Of a stretch of DNA of 64,000 bases, positions 49,487 to 58,669 are shown one piece after another. Made by a program: the position numbers and the translations under genes. The stretch is from UBA4416 sp036676295. GTDB lineage: Bacteria > Bacteroidota > Bacteroidia > B-17B0 > Aurantibacillaceae. Under the pieces are notes generated by a model. It worked only from the letters and a program-made list of their open reading frames with translations. It had not been told where the DNA came from and ran no database searches. The stretch spans positions 186,001 to 250,000 of the forward strand of contig JAKFDE010000031.1 of the NCBI GenBank assembly GCA_036676295.1, in the 5' to 3' direction. Within the stretch, counting starts at the first letter, position 1, and every line of letters starts with the position of its first letter.

Positions 49487-50111
49487 TTACGAGTTAGATG
49501 AGCGTCAAATAAAATTTTTGATGCAGAACTCAGAATCCGATTACAATGAAGCGATGTGGAACCGCTTCGAATCATCTTTGTCCTCTGCGACTAAACCATC
49601 TATTTCCAGTTATGCTCCCAAAGTCAATATAAGTATCAGTCGTTCCGTGATCATCCCAACACTCTTTATCACATTAATAGGAGGATTATCGATTTTACTG
49701 TTCAGTTTTGTGGATTTTAAGAAAAAAGACACTGTTATTACCGAAAAACCACTTGAAATAAGTAAACCTGTTGCTAAACCCAAAGTAGTTGTTGCTAAAT
49801 CCATTAAAAAACCTGAAGTAAAGCCTAGTCCAATTGTTCCTGCGGTTACGGTAGAACAAAACACCAGCAGTAGCAGTACTGAAAAAGTAGTAACTGCCAG
49901 CGTTCCAAAAGAGCCTTTAGTAATCGAAACTCCCAAAACTTCAACTCCTGATAATAATATCGTTGCGGCAAAAAAATCTAATACAACTACTACTGTAGTT
50001 CAACAAAAGCCTAAAAAGAAAAGAAATAAAATGGTAGTGGAAGAATTACAATCCATATCAGCACCAACTAGCTTGTCTACTTCTGATGAACCTGAATTGG
50101 AATTGAAGTAA
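49470..50111 (+). CDS. Single-pass membrane protein, putative anti-sigma partner
   Basis: A 213-residue protein. The N-terminal cytoplasmic part (1-60) contains MWNRFESSL, where anti-sigma domains lie. A transmembrane helix runs from about 62 to 82 (IIPTLFITLIGGLSILLFSF). The periplasmic tail is a disordered stretch rich in Lys, Pro, Val and Thr (KPVAKPKVVVAKSIKKPEVKP), with no sensor domain seen. No zinc-binding HxxxCxxC motif is present. The 17-base overlap with the sigma gene and the membrane topology suggest it holds the sigma factor at the membrane; this is inference from position. Confidence 0.65.
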   Translation: MSSQFSYELDERQIKFLMQNSESDYNEAMWNRFESSLSSATKPSISSYAPKVNISISRSVIIPTLFITLIGGLSILLFSFVDFKKKDTVITEKPLEISKPVAKPKVVVAKSIKKPEVKPSPIVPAVTVEQNTSSSSTEKVVTASVPKEPLVIETPKTSTPDNNIVAAKKSNTTTTVVQQKPKKKRNKMVVEELQSISAPTSLSTSDEPELELK

Positions 50112-50135
50112 ATAATTAACTCTTTATTTTTTCAC

Positions 50136-50167
50136 TTTCTTTTTGCTTGATCAAAAAGAAACAAAAA
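50136..50167. terminator. Terminator between the anti-sigma-like gene and the Nudix gene
   Basis: A 10-bp stem TTTCTTTTTG (50136-50145) with CAAAAAGAAA (50152-50161) around a 6-base loop, in the gap between convergent genes. The flanks are T- and A-rich, so either direction could be served. The stem is AT-rich and of modest strength. Confidence 0.55.
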
Positions 50168-50168
50168 A

Positions 50169-50609
50169 TCAATTATCAGGAAGAAGCATTTCTGCTACTT
50201 TTTTGTCGATGATAAATGTGAAATCATTTTCCGACATCTTACTCAAACTCACCCATCTCATTGATTGAGCCCCTTCTTTCACATGTTTAAAATCAAAAAC
50301 TTTAGTGGAGATATTAAACTCTAATTTTTCTTTAGCATCTACCAAATAATATATACTAATAACCTGGCTATTAGAGCTAAATGCTGAATTCACGAAAAAA
50401 TCGGTGGTGTAAAAATGAGAAATGACTTCAATATCTAAATTCAATTCTTCTTTAAATTCTCTTACCAAACATTCAATGGTTCCTTCTCCAAATTCTAATC
50501 CTCCTCCTGGTAGTTTAGTAATATTGTGTCCCTTAATGTATTCGTCGGAAACCAATAATTTTCCATCCTGAATCAAAATACCGTATACCCTAACATTGAA
50601 GTGCCTCAT
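50169..50609 (-). CDS. Nudix hydrolase
   Basis: A 146-residue pyrophosphohydrolase. The Nudix box (G-x5-E-x7-REUxEExGU) is complete except for Asn at the final G position, as GGLEFGEGTIECLVREFKEE followed by LNL near residues 35-57. The substrate class (NDP-sugar, mutagenic NTP, CoA derivative) cannot be set by eye. It lies 52 bases downstream of porQ on the same strand and may be the last gene of that transcript, although a functional link is unlikely. Confidence 0.9.
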   Translation of the reverse strand: MRHFNVRVYGILIQDGKLLVSDEYIKGHNITKLPGGGLEFGEGTIECLVREFKEELNLDIEVISHFYTTDFFVNSAFSSNSQVISIYYLVDAKEKLEFNISTKVFDFKHVKEGAQSMRWVSLSKMSENDFTFIIDKKVAEMLLPDN

Positions 50610-50661
50610 CGAGTAAATTTACGGCAAATAATTTATTAAAGGAATTTAAACTTGATTAAGC

Positions 50662-51732
50662 CTATTTTTTGTTGAAGTAATTGAAATTGGTAGTTATACC
50701 AAAGGTGTGGGCATTTCCGGTTAAGGCATACTTAGAAAACCCATAATTTAAATGAAATTTATACACTTTAAAGCCAAAGCCCAACGAAAGCCCGTTAGCC
50801 ACTTTTTTGTCAGGTAAAGCCATTTCTTTTCCATTTCTAAAATCATAGGCTACTCTTAAATTGAAATTTTTAGTCAGAATGATCTCTGTACCAAGAGTAA
50901 TGTGTCGGCCAAATTTATCAATACCGCTTTTTATTTTTTCATTACGTTTTTGCTTGGCTGTTTTAACCACAGGTTTATTTGTAAAAGGATCTATTTTGTC
51001 ATCTTCGGCCTGAGGATCAACATAGGTAAGATCCCATTTCAATAATTGATCATATTGCAAAATGACTCTAAACGGGGCTTTTGGCACTTTTTTACTAATT
51101 CCCAATTGCATATCAAAAGGTAATTTTTCTTTGGGTCCGTTTTCAGAAAAGGATTTCCATTGCCTGCCATAGTTTTTTGCTAATAGCGAAACAGTGAGAT
51201 TCTTTTTGTTATGATAGGTCAAGCCAACATCTACTGCATTTGCCAACGAATAATACGTTTCGTAATGTGAATAAATGGTTTTTAATGTTGCTCCAATAGA
51301 AAGTGTACTATCCTTGTTTACCGGTTTAGCAATACTAAGGTTTAATGAATAATCGGCTGCTCTATAAGTTGAAGTTGGCAAATCGTATTCATCCCTGCCT
51401 TCAAACTTTCCATAACTAAAATATTGTAAACCAACACCAAGTGTTCCAAATTTTTTAAGTTTTTGAGCATAGCCAAAATTCCCATAACTTAGATCAGCCA
51501 CATAGTTCACATAATTAAAACTCAATTGTTTGGACATACCGGGATGTAACAAAGCCGGATTGCTATATGCTAAATTCACATCATCATCCCATATAGCAGA
51601 AGTTGCTCCACCCAAAGCTGCTGAACGAGCCGGCATTGGTATCTCTAAAAAGCGAAACACTTTAGAACCACCAATTTGAGCAACAGAAATTGCAGTAAAT
51701 AAAATTAAAAGGTATGTGTAAAGCTTTTTCAA
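50662..51732 (-). CDS. porQ: Type IX secretion system protein PorQ
   Basis: A 356-residue outer-membrane barrel of the PorV/PorQ (FadL-like) family. A signal peptide (about 1-18) is followed by the diagnostic block FRFLEIPMPARSAALGGATSAIWDDDVNLAYSNPALL, split over residues 27-63, which marks PorQ as opposed to PorV. PorQ works with PorU/PorV/PorZ in surface attachment of T9SS cargo, which fits the two sorting-domain proteins in this window. The start is TTG at 51730-51732, read for the intact signal MKKLYTYLLI. It is 39 bases downstream of the tryptophan dioxygenase gene. Confidence 0.85.
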   Translation of the reverse strand: MKKLYTYLLILFTAISVAQIGGSKVFRFLEIPMPARSAALGGATSAIWDDDVNLAYSNPALLHPGMSKQLSFNYVNYVADLSYGNFGYAQKLKKFGTLGVGLQYFSYGKFEGRDEYDLPTSTYRAADYSLNLSIAKPVNKDSTLSIGATLKTIYSHYETYYSLANAVDVGLTYHNKKNLTVSLLAKNYGRQWKSFSENGPKEKLPFDMQLGISKKVPKAPFRVILQYDQLLKWDLTYVDPQAEDDKIDPFTNKPVVKTAKQKRNEKIKSGIDKFGRHITLGTEIILTKNFNLRVAYDFRNGKEMALPDKKVANGLSLGFGFKVYKFHLNYGFSKYALTGNAHTFGITTNFNYFNKK

Positions 51733-51771
51733 TACGAGGAATAACGCTTAATCGTTGTTTTTATTGTGTTC

Positions 51772-52779
51772 TTATTTATGAACTCTGAACACATTGGTTT
51801 CTACCCAACCCTTGCCCCAGTCTTCTTTTTCTTGCTCCGACCAGATCTCTGGATAGAAAATGCGTTTTTGAAAACGAGGAGGTAAATATTTTTGCCAGTT
51901 AGTTCCACCTGTTGCAGCAATATCTTCGGTGTTTTGCTGTAAATAACGTACCGCACTTTTATAATGCATTAATGGCCAGTTGATATTTACATTAACATCT
52001 AACTCCTTTAAAGCATTAATTAATTTAATGTTTTGCTGGTCGTTTGCAGGTAATGATTTATACTTAGCCCACATATTTTTCGTTTGATACTCCTTTGCCA
52101 AAGCAATAAACTCGGCCGAATATTTTTTCTCAAACTGCTTTAAGGTTAATGTTTTTTTACCGGTAGCTAGTTCAGTAGCGCCTTTGTTCCAATAAATGTT
52201 TTCAAACATTTCTTCAATAGAAGCATTTTTACCGGCAAAAGAAGCACGCACATCTTTATCTACTAAATTGAAAAAATCAGTGGCGCAAATTTCTATTTTA
52301 CGGTATTGTGCGCTTTGAAAACCACTGGCAGGCAATAAGGCCATTCTATAACGTAAAAACTGTTCCTTTTCCATACCATCAACCATGATCTCAAACGATT
52401 TGGTTAATGATTCGAAATAGCGGTTAATGCGGGTAATTCGTTCTGCGAAAAAATCAGCATTCAAAGTTGCATTCCAACCCAGGTCTTGGCCGTTTGGTAA
52501 AATAGTATGACCATTATTTCCGATCTGCTCTAATTCGTGCAGAGATAATTTAAAATACAATTCGGTGATCTGATGATACATGATGAAGATCTTTTCATCC
52601 GGAAAATCAGTTTTAGGATTTTGGAGAGTTAATAATGTATCAACCTGGATATAATCCCAGTAGGTAAGATAATTAGATAACAATAAGCCATCTAAATAAC
52701 TATCCAGACTTTGGCCCATTGAGCTATACTTTTCCTCGAGTTGATGTACTCTGTCGATGATTTCTTTTTTCAATTCCAT
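51772..52779 (-). CDS. kynA: Tryptophan 2,3-dioxygenase
   Basis: About 335 residues from ATG 52779; the frame is open three codons more, to a TTG. Heme enzyme opening the indole ring of L-tryptophan to N-formylkynurenine, first step of the kynurenine route. Signatures: LSNYLTYWDYIQVDTLL, EKIFIMYHQITELYFKLSLHEL (distal-pocket His in MYHQ), SASGFQSAQYRKIEIC-like block (ALLPASGFQSAQYRKIEI split), and YKSAVRYLQQ near the C-terminus. It lies between a terminator and porQ. The DUF3108 gene upstream ends in its own terminator, so this gene probably has a separate promoter. Confidence 0.9.
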   Translation of the reverse strand: MELKKEIIDRVHQLEEKYSSMGQSLDSYLDGLLLSNYLTYWDYIQVDTLLTLQNPKTDFPDEKIFIMYHQITELYFKLSLHELEQIGNNGHTILPNGQDLGWNATLNADFFAERITRINRYFESLTKSFEIMVDGMEKEQFLRYRMALLPASGFQSAQYRKIEICATDFFNLVDKDVRASFAGKNASIEEMFENIYWNKGATELATGKKTLTLKQFEKKYSAEFIALAKEYQTKNMWAKYKSLPANDQQNIKLINALKELDVNVNINWPLMHYKSAVRYLQQNTEDIAATGGTNWQKYLPPRFQKRIFYPEIWSEQEKEDWGKGWVETNVFRVHK

Positions 52780-52792
52780 AGGTATCAAAAGT

Positions 52793-52825
52793 AAAAAAAG
52801 GATATTGATTATTACAATATCCTTT
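52793..52825 (-). terminator. Terminator of the DUF3108 gene
   Basis: An 11-bp perfect stem (52797-52807 with 52815-52825, AAAGGATATTG), 7-base loop, followed on the minus strand by a run of seven T from the A-tract at 52793-52799. It separates DUF3108 from tryptophan dioxygenase. Confidence 0.8.
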
Positions 52826-52853
52826 CAATTATTTTAGTGCTCGTTTTAGGGCA

Positions 52854-53705
52854 TTACTTAACTTCAGAAGTTGGATTTGCCAGGTTTTTAGCCGACATAA
52901 TGTCCAGTTTCACTGATCCTATCAGCAATTTAGCCTGTGCTCGTAAAGGAATATGATTTTTATCGTCTGTGATCCAAACGTTTAGATCATCTTCACGTTT
53001 AAATATTCGTCCTTTTTGTACAATAGGTCTGAATTTTAAACATTTAAACTTTCCTAGATCTGTATCAATCACATCTTTACCCACATATCTGATCTTCATT
53101 GGCCACATTTCTTTATCTACAATTGTACTGATAGTAAATACATCACCTTCCTTAGCATTAGACAGATCCAGATTTCTGGCAGAATAAAACGCAGAGATCA
53201 TATCCTGAGTTCCGGCCGGAATGTCTACTTTTTCACCTTCACCAACATCCACTTTATTGGTATAATGATTAAACGTATAATCCTGATTGATCTTATAGCC
53301 ACCTTCATCTACACGACGTACAAACATCCATGGTAATAAAGCATCTTTATCTATAAAGGTTTCATAACGGTCGCGCACTTTAAAGAACCAATCAAACGTA
53401 CCTTTAGAATAACCATTACCTACAACATGATATACTTTACGACCAGAAACTTCCAACACTTCCGGTTTTACTTCTAAAATAGCTACGCCGGCATCCATCA
53501 CACCGTAATGTAAACGGTAAGATAAAATTTCGCCCTCTTTAAACGCTTCGTTTGTTTTAGACGGAAGGTCTTTTTTAGGGATATCAGAATTAATAATAGT
53601 TTGTTCTAATTTTTCTTTTTGTGAAGAAAAATAACCTGCTGAACATAAAGCTGCGGATACAGTTATTGTAGAAGCAATAATAGCAATATGTTTAATTATT
53701 TTCAT
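52854..53705 (-). CDS. DUF3108 periplasmic protein
   Basis: A 283-residue export with a signal peptide at about 1-23. The body follows the DUF3108 pattern: FKEGEILSYRLHYGVMDAGVAILEV split over 55-80, YHVVGNGYSKGTFDWFFKVRDRYETFID, a VRRVDEGGYKINQDYTF region and DDKNHIPLRAQAKLLIGSVKLDI near the end. The fold is beta-rich, related to lipocalin-like outer-membrane-facing proteins. The role is unknown; it may act in envelope biogenesis. It ends at a terminator and starts divergently from the chagasin-like lipoprotein gene. Confidence 0.87.
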   Translation of the reverse strand: MKIIKHIAIIASTITVSAALCSAGYFSSQKEKLEQTIINSDIPKKDLPSKTNEAFKEGEILSYRLHYGVMDAGVAILEVKPEVLEVSGRKVYHVVGNGYSKGTFDWFFKVRDRYETFIDKDALLPWMFVRRVDEGGYKINQDYTFNHYTNKVDVGEGEKVDIPAGTQDMISAFYSARNLDLSNAKEGDVFTISTIVDKEMWPMKIRYVGKDVIDTDLGKFKCLKFRPIVQKGRIFKREDDLNVWITDDKNHIPLRAQAKLLIGSVKLDIMSAKNLANPTSEVK

Positions 53706-53790
53706 TTTTTTAATTGTTTTGCTATAGTAATTTCAAATCCTATGCCAAGTTAAATTTACAACTTTTTTTGCTGTTAATTTATGTAAAAAT

Positions 53791-53821
53791 GGGCTAAAAT
53801 AGCCCTAAAACAGTACTTTTG
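53791..53821 (+). promoter_or_regulatory. GGGCTA palindrome and TACTTTTG box upstream of the chagasin-like gene
   Basis: GGGCTA-AAA-TAGCCC (53791-53805) is a small perfect inverted repeat, followed by TACTTTTG (53814-53821), an exact -7 match only 4 bases before the ATG. If used, the transcript would be leaderless or start inside the gene, so the box may be chance. The palindrome could be an operator for either divergent gene. Confidence 0.35.
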
Positions 53822-53825
53822 ACTT

Positions 53826-54167
53826 ATGAAGCAATTTATTATTTGTAGTGTTTTAACTGTTTTTGCCATTTCGTGTAACAACTCTGTAAACATTACTCAA
53901 GCATCTCCTACTCCAAACTCACTAAAAGCCGGTGAAAAATTTCACATCATCTTACCCGAAAATCATACCACCGGTTATTTATGGCAGTTATCTCATCATG
54001 ATGATGAAGGAAAGATCGGCTATGTGAATTCTGTTTGGCATGGAAATGAAAAAGGGGTTCACTTTAATTTTATTGCTACAAACAAAGGTATTGATACATT
54101 AAATTTTACTTTAATAAAATACCGCGATACAACAGAAATGAAATCTTTTATTATTGAGATAAAATAG
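53826..54167 (+). CDS. Chagasin-like (I42) peptidase-inhibitor lipoprotein
   Basis: A 113-residue lipoprotein: the signal peptide ends VFAISC (Cys at 17). The mature part has the chagasin loop motif NHTTGYLW (residues 46-53, family pattern NPTTGYxW). A WHGNEKG turn stands where chagasin has its Gly-rich loop, and KYRDT stands where the RPW loop lies. Chagasin proteins inhibit papain-like cysteine proteases such as C1A enzymes. Here it would be anchored in the envelope and may protect the cell from its own or foreign cysteine proteases. The loops are only partly conserved, so inhibition is plausible, not shown. Convergent with the TamB-like gene. Confidence 0.72.
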   Translation: MKQFIICSVLTVFAISCNNSVNITQASPTPNSLKAGEKFHIILPENHTTGYLWQLSHHDDEGKIGYVNSVWHGNEKGVHFNFIATNKGIDTLNFTLIKYRDTTEMKSFIIEIK

Positions 54168-54190
54168 ATTCGCTTAAAAATTTAATTCTC

Positions 54191-57100
54191 TTATTTATCA
54201 GCAGGTTTCTTTTTTTTGAGTTTTGCTAAATAACGTCTGAATAACTCATTCATATTTTCAAATTCCTCTCGGTAAAAAATACCTACACCTTGTGTAAATG
54301 GTCCACCGTTATTGATCACTTGTGTATTATCATTACTACGATTAAAGCCTTTTACACGGTATTTTCCCGACTCAGTTAATTTATATTCTAAAGTCACATC
54401 TCCGATTAATCCGCTGCTATTATTACTATTGGGGGTTTTGGCAGAATTATTACTCACACCAAAGTTTCCATCAATTACCAAACGGTTATTAAATAATTGT
54501 TTATTTAAAGTCAAATCCAATTCATCATTACTTAAACCTGTACCGGGTCTGTAATTTACACCTACATCCACATCTTTAGTAACTCCATTAAGCCAATTAC
54601 TTAATTTATTACTCAACATTTCAGAACCGGTAGCGGCAACTGCTCCACCTGCATTGATACCACCTCCGCCCGAAGCGGAAATAGGAGTTACAAAACTTCG
54701 TAATAACAATAACGAAAAAACTTGTCTGTTCATTTCATTTTCATCGCTTAATGTACTTTTTATACTACTTCGAGCTGTTTCATCAATGGTAGGTAAATCG
54801 ATCCCAAAAGAAATATCAGGTTGGGTCAATTTGTTTTTCATGAATAATTTACAATCTACCGTATATCTTTTTCCTGATGAATCGGGCGGATAGATCGGTC
54901 TTACAGAAGCTCTTTGACGGTAAATGGCTGCGATATCAATATCGGCTTTATACACGTTACCATTCCACTTAATAGAACTTCCTTTTTGAATTTCAAATTT
55001 TTTAGTCACAAAATTTTCGAGTGTAAATAAATAATCACCAGTGGTGAGTACATAATCTCCAAACATATCAAATTTACCTTTGGAGTTGATCTTCATATGC
55101 AAATTTCCATTTCCTCTTGCCTTAATCACATCACCGGATTTCTCATCAAAAATTAATTGCACCTCGGCATCCGGTGTTGTTTCTAAATTAAAATCAAGAG
55201 AAAAATTAGATTTAGTTGGCGTAACTATTTTTTTGATCGTGTCTTTAGTTACAAAACGAACAAAATCATTGCTACCAACTTCCGAAGGTCCATCCAATGG
55301 GATATAAAAATAAGTTCCACCATTGGTTTTCATATTCAATTCCATTTTAATATCATCCATAAATCCATATATACCGGCATTTCCGGAAGCATAAGCAGTT
55401 CCATAATAACTAGGATTATTGGCGGCTGTTGTATTCAACATCATCAATTTGTTGGTATTGATGTCAAAGTCAATACGCATATTTTTAAAATTGCTATGGA
55501 AAATGTTTCCATAAACAATTCCCAGATTATTGAATTTATCGCGGATCTCAATATTCTCGAAGTTGATCTGGTTAGGCATAATATCCACAAAACCACTCAC
55601 GCTGTATTGCACATTCAGATAATCAACCAACATCACACATTTAAATATTTTAAGTTTAGCGTTTATCAGGGGCTTGTCAGGGGTGCCTGTAATACGGCCA
55701 TTGCCATTGAGGTAACCAATTTTAAATGTTATAATGTCTTTTAAATAAGGTTGGAGTAAAGACACATCAAAAGGCTCTGCTTTAAAGGTGATATCCAAAT
55801 TGTCTTCTTTTTTCTTAGGAAAATAATACCCCTGAAATTCAATATTCTTTAATAAATTTCCTTCCATGTCTTTAGCAAAGGCAGAGAAACCATTAATGTT
55901 CACATATTCTTTTTCGGAATTGTATTCGCTTTTAATTTCGCCATTTCCTATTAATCTATTATTCAGTTTAAGTTGATTAAACGCAACATCACTATTTACG
56001 ATGCTCTTATCAAATACGCCATAAATACTGGTATTTCCTGTTATACTACCATCTATACTAATATTTACATCACTTAATAAAGAATTGAACTGACTTAGGT
56101 TAAAATTCTGAACTAAAATATCCAATTTCTCCTGATTATTTTTTGACATCTTACCATCGAACGTGATCAGTTGATTTTGATTATAGAATGTAATTGGACT
56201 AATAGTAACAACCGATGCAGTATCAATAGTGATCACATTGGGCTTGATCATTTGCCAAACACTATCAGCAACAACAAATTTTGCTTTCTCAAAAACAATA
56301 TCTGCCTGATTATTTGCAAATAATACATTTCCATTTAAGGCACCCGAATTATTCGGCAATGTATAGTTATTCCAACCTAATTCGAAATGAGATTTTTTAT
56401 CATCTGCTACCAGATTAATACTTGGATTTTTAAACGAAAAACTATCTGTTAGATTAACACTTTTAGCATTGTAAGCCAAACTGATGCCATTTGTTAAAGA
56501 ATTTATATTAAGCAGATTGTCTTTAAATTTTAACCCGGCATATCCTACCGAATCGCTGTTCATTTTCAGATACAAATAACTGATGGCTGCATCAAACGAC
56601 CCTTCTATTCTGGTATTAGGACTAATAGATAAGTCTTTTATAAATAGTTCTTTAATGATCGTAAAATTTTTAATTCTGACCTTCAATTCAGCTTCATCTT
56701 TATAAATGTAACGTGTATTGGTTTTGACAAATGTTGGAAAATACGTATTCAAATACTGCGTAAAAGCGTTAGATAAAGTACTAAGGTTATATTTTCCTTT
56801 CAATCGTGCATTTAAAATGTTGGAAGTTAGTTTAATGTTTTTGTAAGCATTCTCCTGATCTAATTCAAGATTGAAAGAGCTCAGGTTATATTCCTTTTCT
56901 TCTGTTTTGTAGATCGTATTATCAAAATTGACCAAGCCACTTAAATTATCAATATTGTCGCCATATAAATTGATCAAAATTTGAGATGAGACTCTTCCAT
57001 TAAGTTGCGGTGTTGACAAATTGGTTTTTTGCAGATCAAAATTATTAATGGTTGAAATAAAATCCATTCTAGGCATTTTATAATTGAGATCGATCGATCC

Positions 57101-58648
57101 ATCAAAATCAAAATCAGCGTTGGGATCATGACTTACTAATTCGCCTTTAAAAATTTTCTTCTTAAACGTTCCATTGATCTGTAGATCCTTATACTCATAA
57201 TTATTAACGGCAATTGAATTGATGACCCCATCCATTTGAGTATCTAATTCATCTAAAGTAATACCTGAGCCCTTTACCTTAGCTGATAAAGAAACAGGGC
57301 CAACCATTGTTAAATTAGGTAAGAGTTTAGCAATTTGAAAACTTGCAGAACTGATCTTTCCACTGTATTCTACCTTTTTGGTTTTTTCATTATTATGAAG
57401 TTGAAGATCTGTTTTTAAATTTCCGATGGCTGTTTTAAAAGTGCCATAGGTTACAAAATTATTAATGAACCCATCAAACTTACCTTTGTAGGAAACGATA
57501 CCAAATTTCCCTACTTCCTTAGGTAATTTCAGGAACGTTGGTTTGTCAAATGGAGGGATAGGGAATTTTTCAAGATCCTGTTTAGAGGTAGAAATTTTTT
57601 CGGCATCAAAGTGAATAAAGGTTTTATCAATATCAGGCAAACCGGCCATACTCATATCTCCTATAAACTGCGTATTGTCGGCATACCTAACGTTCATGTC
57701 GGTACCGCTCAGATCAGTAACAAAACCCCTCACCTTACCTTTGATCTGAAATATTTCACTAAAACCATTAATATCTTCGGCGAAATAAGTGATGTCTTTC
57801 ATGTTGAGATAGGTACTATCTACAAACTCTGCCTTCATATAAACCTTATTCACGAAATCGTTATAATCATCCCAGGTATCGTACTTAAACGAGAGTTTAC
57901 CTTTTACTAAGCTATTAGCCGTTTTTAAATACAAACTATCGCAACGTAATTGTGTGGAAGAAAGTGTTGCCCTGGTAGTCAAATTTTTCAACTGAATTCC
58001 GGATTGTTCAACCGCTTGTAAATTTGTGATCTGCGTGAAGATCGTATCTCCTCTAAAATCAATATCTGTGAATTTACCATACACTTTTGAAACGTGAATA
58101 TTTCTGTAATTCATATTTTGAACTACCCTACTTGTATCCCGCAATAAATGATACGTGAAATCAACATTATTTAAAATCAAGGCGCCGTATTTAAGTTGCC
58201 ACGGTGATTTGCTGGTAACTTTTTTTACGGTATCTCTCGACTCAAAGTAATCCGCTAAAAACTGAAAATTAAAATCCTCTTCGCCTTTATACTTTAATAA
58301 TTTTATTTTTATGTCGGTTAACTTTGCTTCATCCAAACTCAGTCTGTGATTTTTATAATCGAAACCACTTACATCGATCGTTATACTTTTTCCCGAAACT
58401 AAAGTATCACCATGTTTATCGCCAACAAAAATTCCTTGCAAGGTTACATTTTTGATCAGGGAAATTTTTAACCTGTCAATTTCAACTCTTGTGCCAAGCT
58501 CTTCACTTAAATAATTAGTGGCTTTATGGGCTGCCCATGTTTGAAATGTTTCGGTTTGAGCTGCCAGAAATAAAAAGGAAATACAAACCACAATAAATAA
58601 TAAAGAAAACAAAATTGTTTTCCCTAATATTCTTGTAATTTTACGCAT
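54191..58648 (-). CDS. TamB/DUF490-like inner-membrane-anchored giant protein
   Basis: About 1485 residues from ATG 58648; a GTG three codons earlier is also open. One N-terminal helix (about 9-30) anchors it, followed by a very long run of amphipathic beta strands. The DUF490 (TamB C-terminal) domain occupies roughly the last 400 residues (EVQLIFDEKSGDVIKARGNG, GDYLFTLENFVTKKFEI, DKPLINAKLKI). Such proteins form a hydrophobic groove bridging the periplasm and move phospholipid or help barrel assembly. The TamA partner is not adjacent. The gene diverges from tsaD with only 21 bases between the start codons. Confidence 0.9.
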   Translation of the reverse strand: MRKITRILGKTILFSLLFIVVCISFLFLAAQTETFQTWAAHKATNYLSEELGTRVEIDRLKISLIKNVTLQGIFVGDKHGDTLVSGKSITIDVSGFDYKNHRLSLDEAKLTDIKIKLLKYKGEEDFNFQFLADYFESRDTVKKVTSKSPWQLKYGALILNNVDFTYHLLRDTSRVVQNMNYRNIHVSKVYGKFTDIDFRGDTIFTQITNLQAVEQSGIQLKNLTTRATLSSTQLRCDSLYLKTANSLVKGKLSFKYDTWDDYNDFVNKVYMKAEFVDSTYLNMKDITYFAEDINGFSEIFQIKGKVRGFVTDLSGTDMNVRYADNTQFIGDMSMAGLPDIDKTFIHFDAEKISTSKQDLEKFPIPPFDKPTFLKLPKEVGKFGIVSYKGKFDGFINNFVTYGTFKTAIGNLKTDLQLHNNEKTKKVEYSGKISSASFQIAKLLPNLTMVGPVSLSAKVKGSGITLDELDTQMDGVINSIAVNNYEYKDLQINGTFKKKIFKGELVSHDPNADFDFDGSIDLNYKMPRMDFISTINNFDLQKTNLSTPQLNGRVSSQILINLYGDNIDNLSGLVNFDNTIYKTEEKEYNLSSFNLELDQENAYKNIKLTSNILNARLKGKYNLSTLSNAFTQYLNTYFPTFVKTNTRYIYKDEAELKVRIKNFTIIKELFIKDLSISPNTRIEGSFDAAISYLYLKMNSDSVGYAGLKFKDNLLNINSLTNGISLAYNAKSVNLTDSFSFKNPSINLVADDKKSHFELGWNNYTLPNNSGALNGNVLFANNQADIVFEKAKFVVADSVWQMIKPNVITIDTASVVTISPITFYNQNQLITFDGKMSKNNQEKLDILVQNFNLSQFNSLLSDVNISIDGSITGNTSIYGVFDKSIVNSDVAFNQLKLNNRLIGNGEIKSEYNSEKEYVNINGFSAFAKDMEGNLLKNIEFQGYYFPKKKEDNLDITFKAEPFDVSLLQPYLKDIITFKIGYLNGNGRITGTPDKPLINAKLKIFKCVMLVDYLNVQYSVSGFVDIMPNQINFENIEIRDKFNNLGIVYGNIFHSNFKNMRIDFDINTNKLMMLNTTAANNPSYYGTAYASGNAGIYGFMDDIKMELNMKTNGGTYFYIPLDGPSEVGSNDFVRFVTKDTIKKIVTPTKSNFSLDFNLETTPDAEVQLIFDEKSGDVIKARGNGNLHMKINSKGKFDMFGDYVLTTGDYLFTLENFVTKKFEIQKGSSIKWNGNVYKADIDIAAIYRQRASVRPIYPPDSSGKRYTVDCKLFMKNKLTQPDISFGIDLPTIDETARSSIKSTLSDENEMNRQVFSLLLLRSFVTPISASGGGGINAGGAVAATGSEMLSNKLSNWLNGVTKDVDVGVNYRPGTGLSNDELDLTLNKQLFNNRLVIDGNFGVSNNSAKTPNSNNSSGLIGDVTLEYKLTESGKYRVKGFNRSNDNTQVINNGGPFTQGVGIFYREEFENMNELFRRYLAKLKKKKPADK

Positions 58649-58669
58649 CCAATTCACGTTATAAAAATA

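Noticed and set aside
54312..57910. Several plus-strand frames of 70-100 codons opposite the TamB-like gene
   Set aside because: All are antisense to a long intact gene and lack recognisable protein features.
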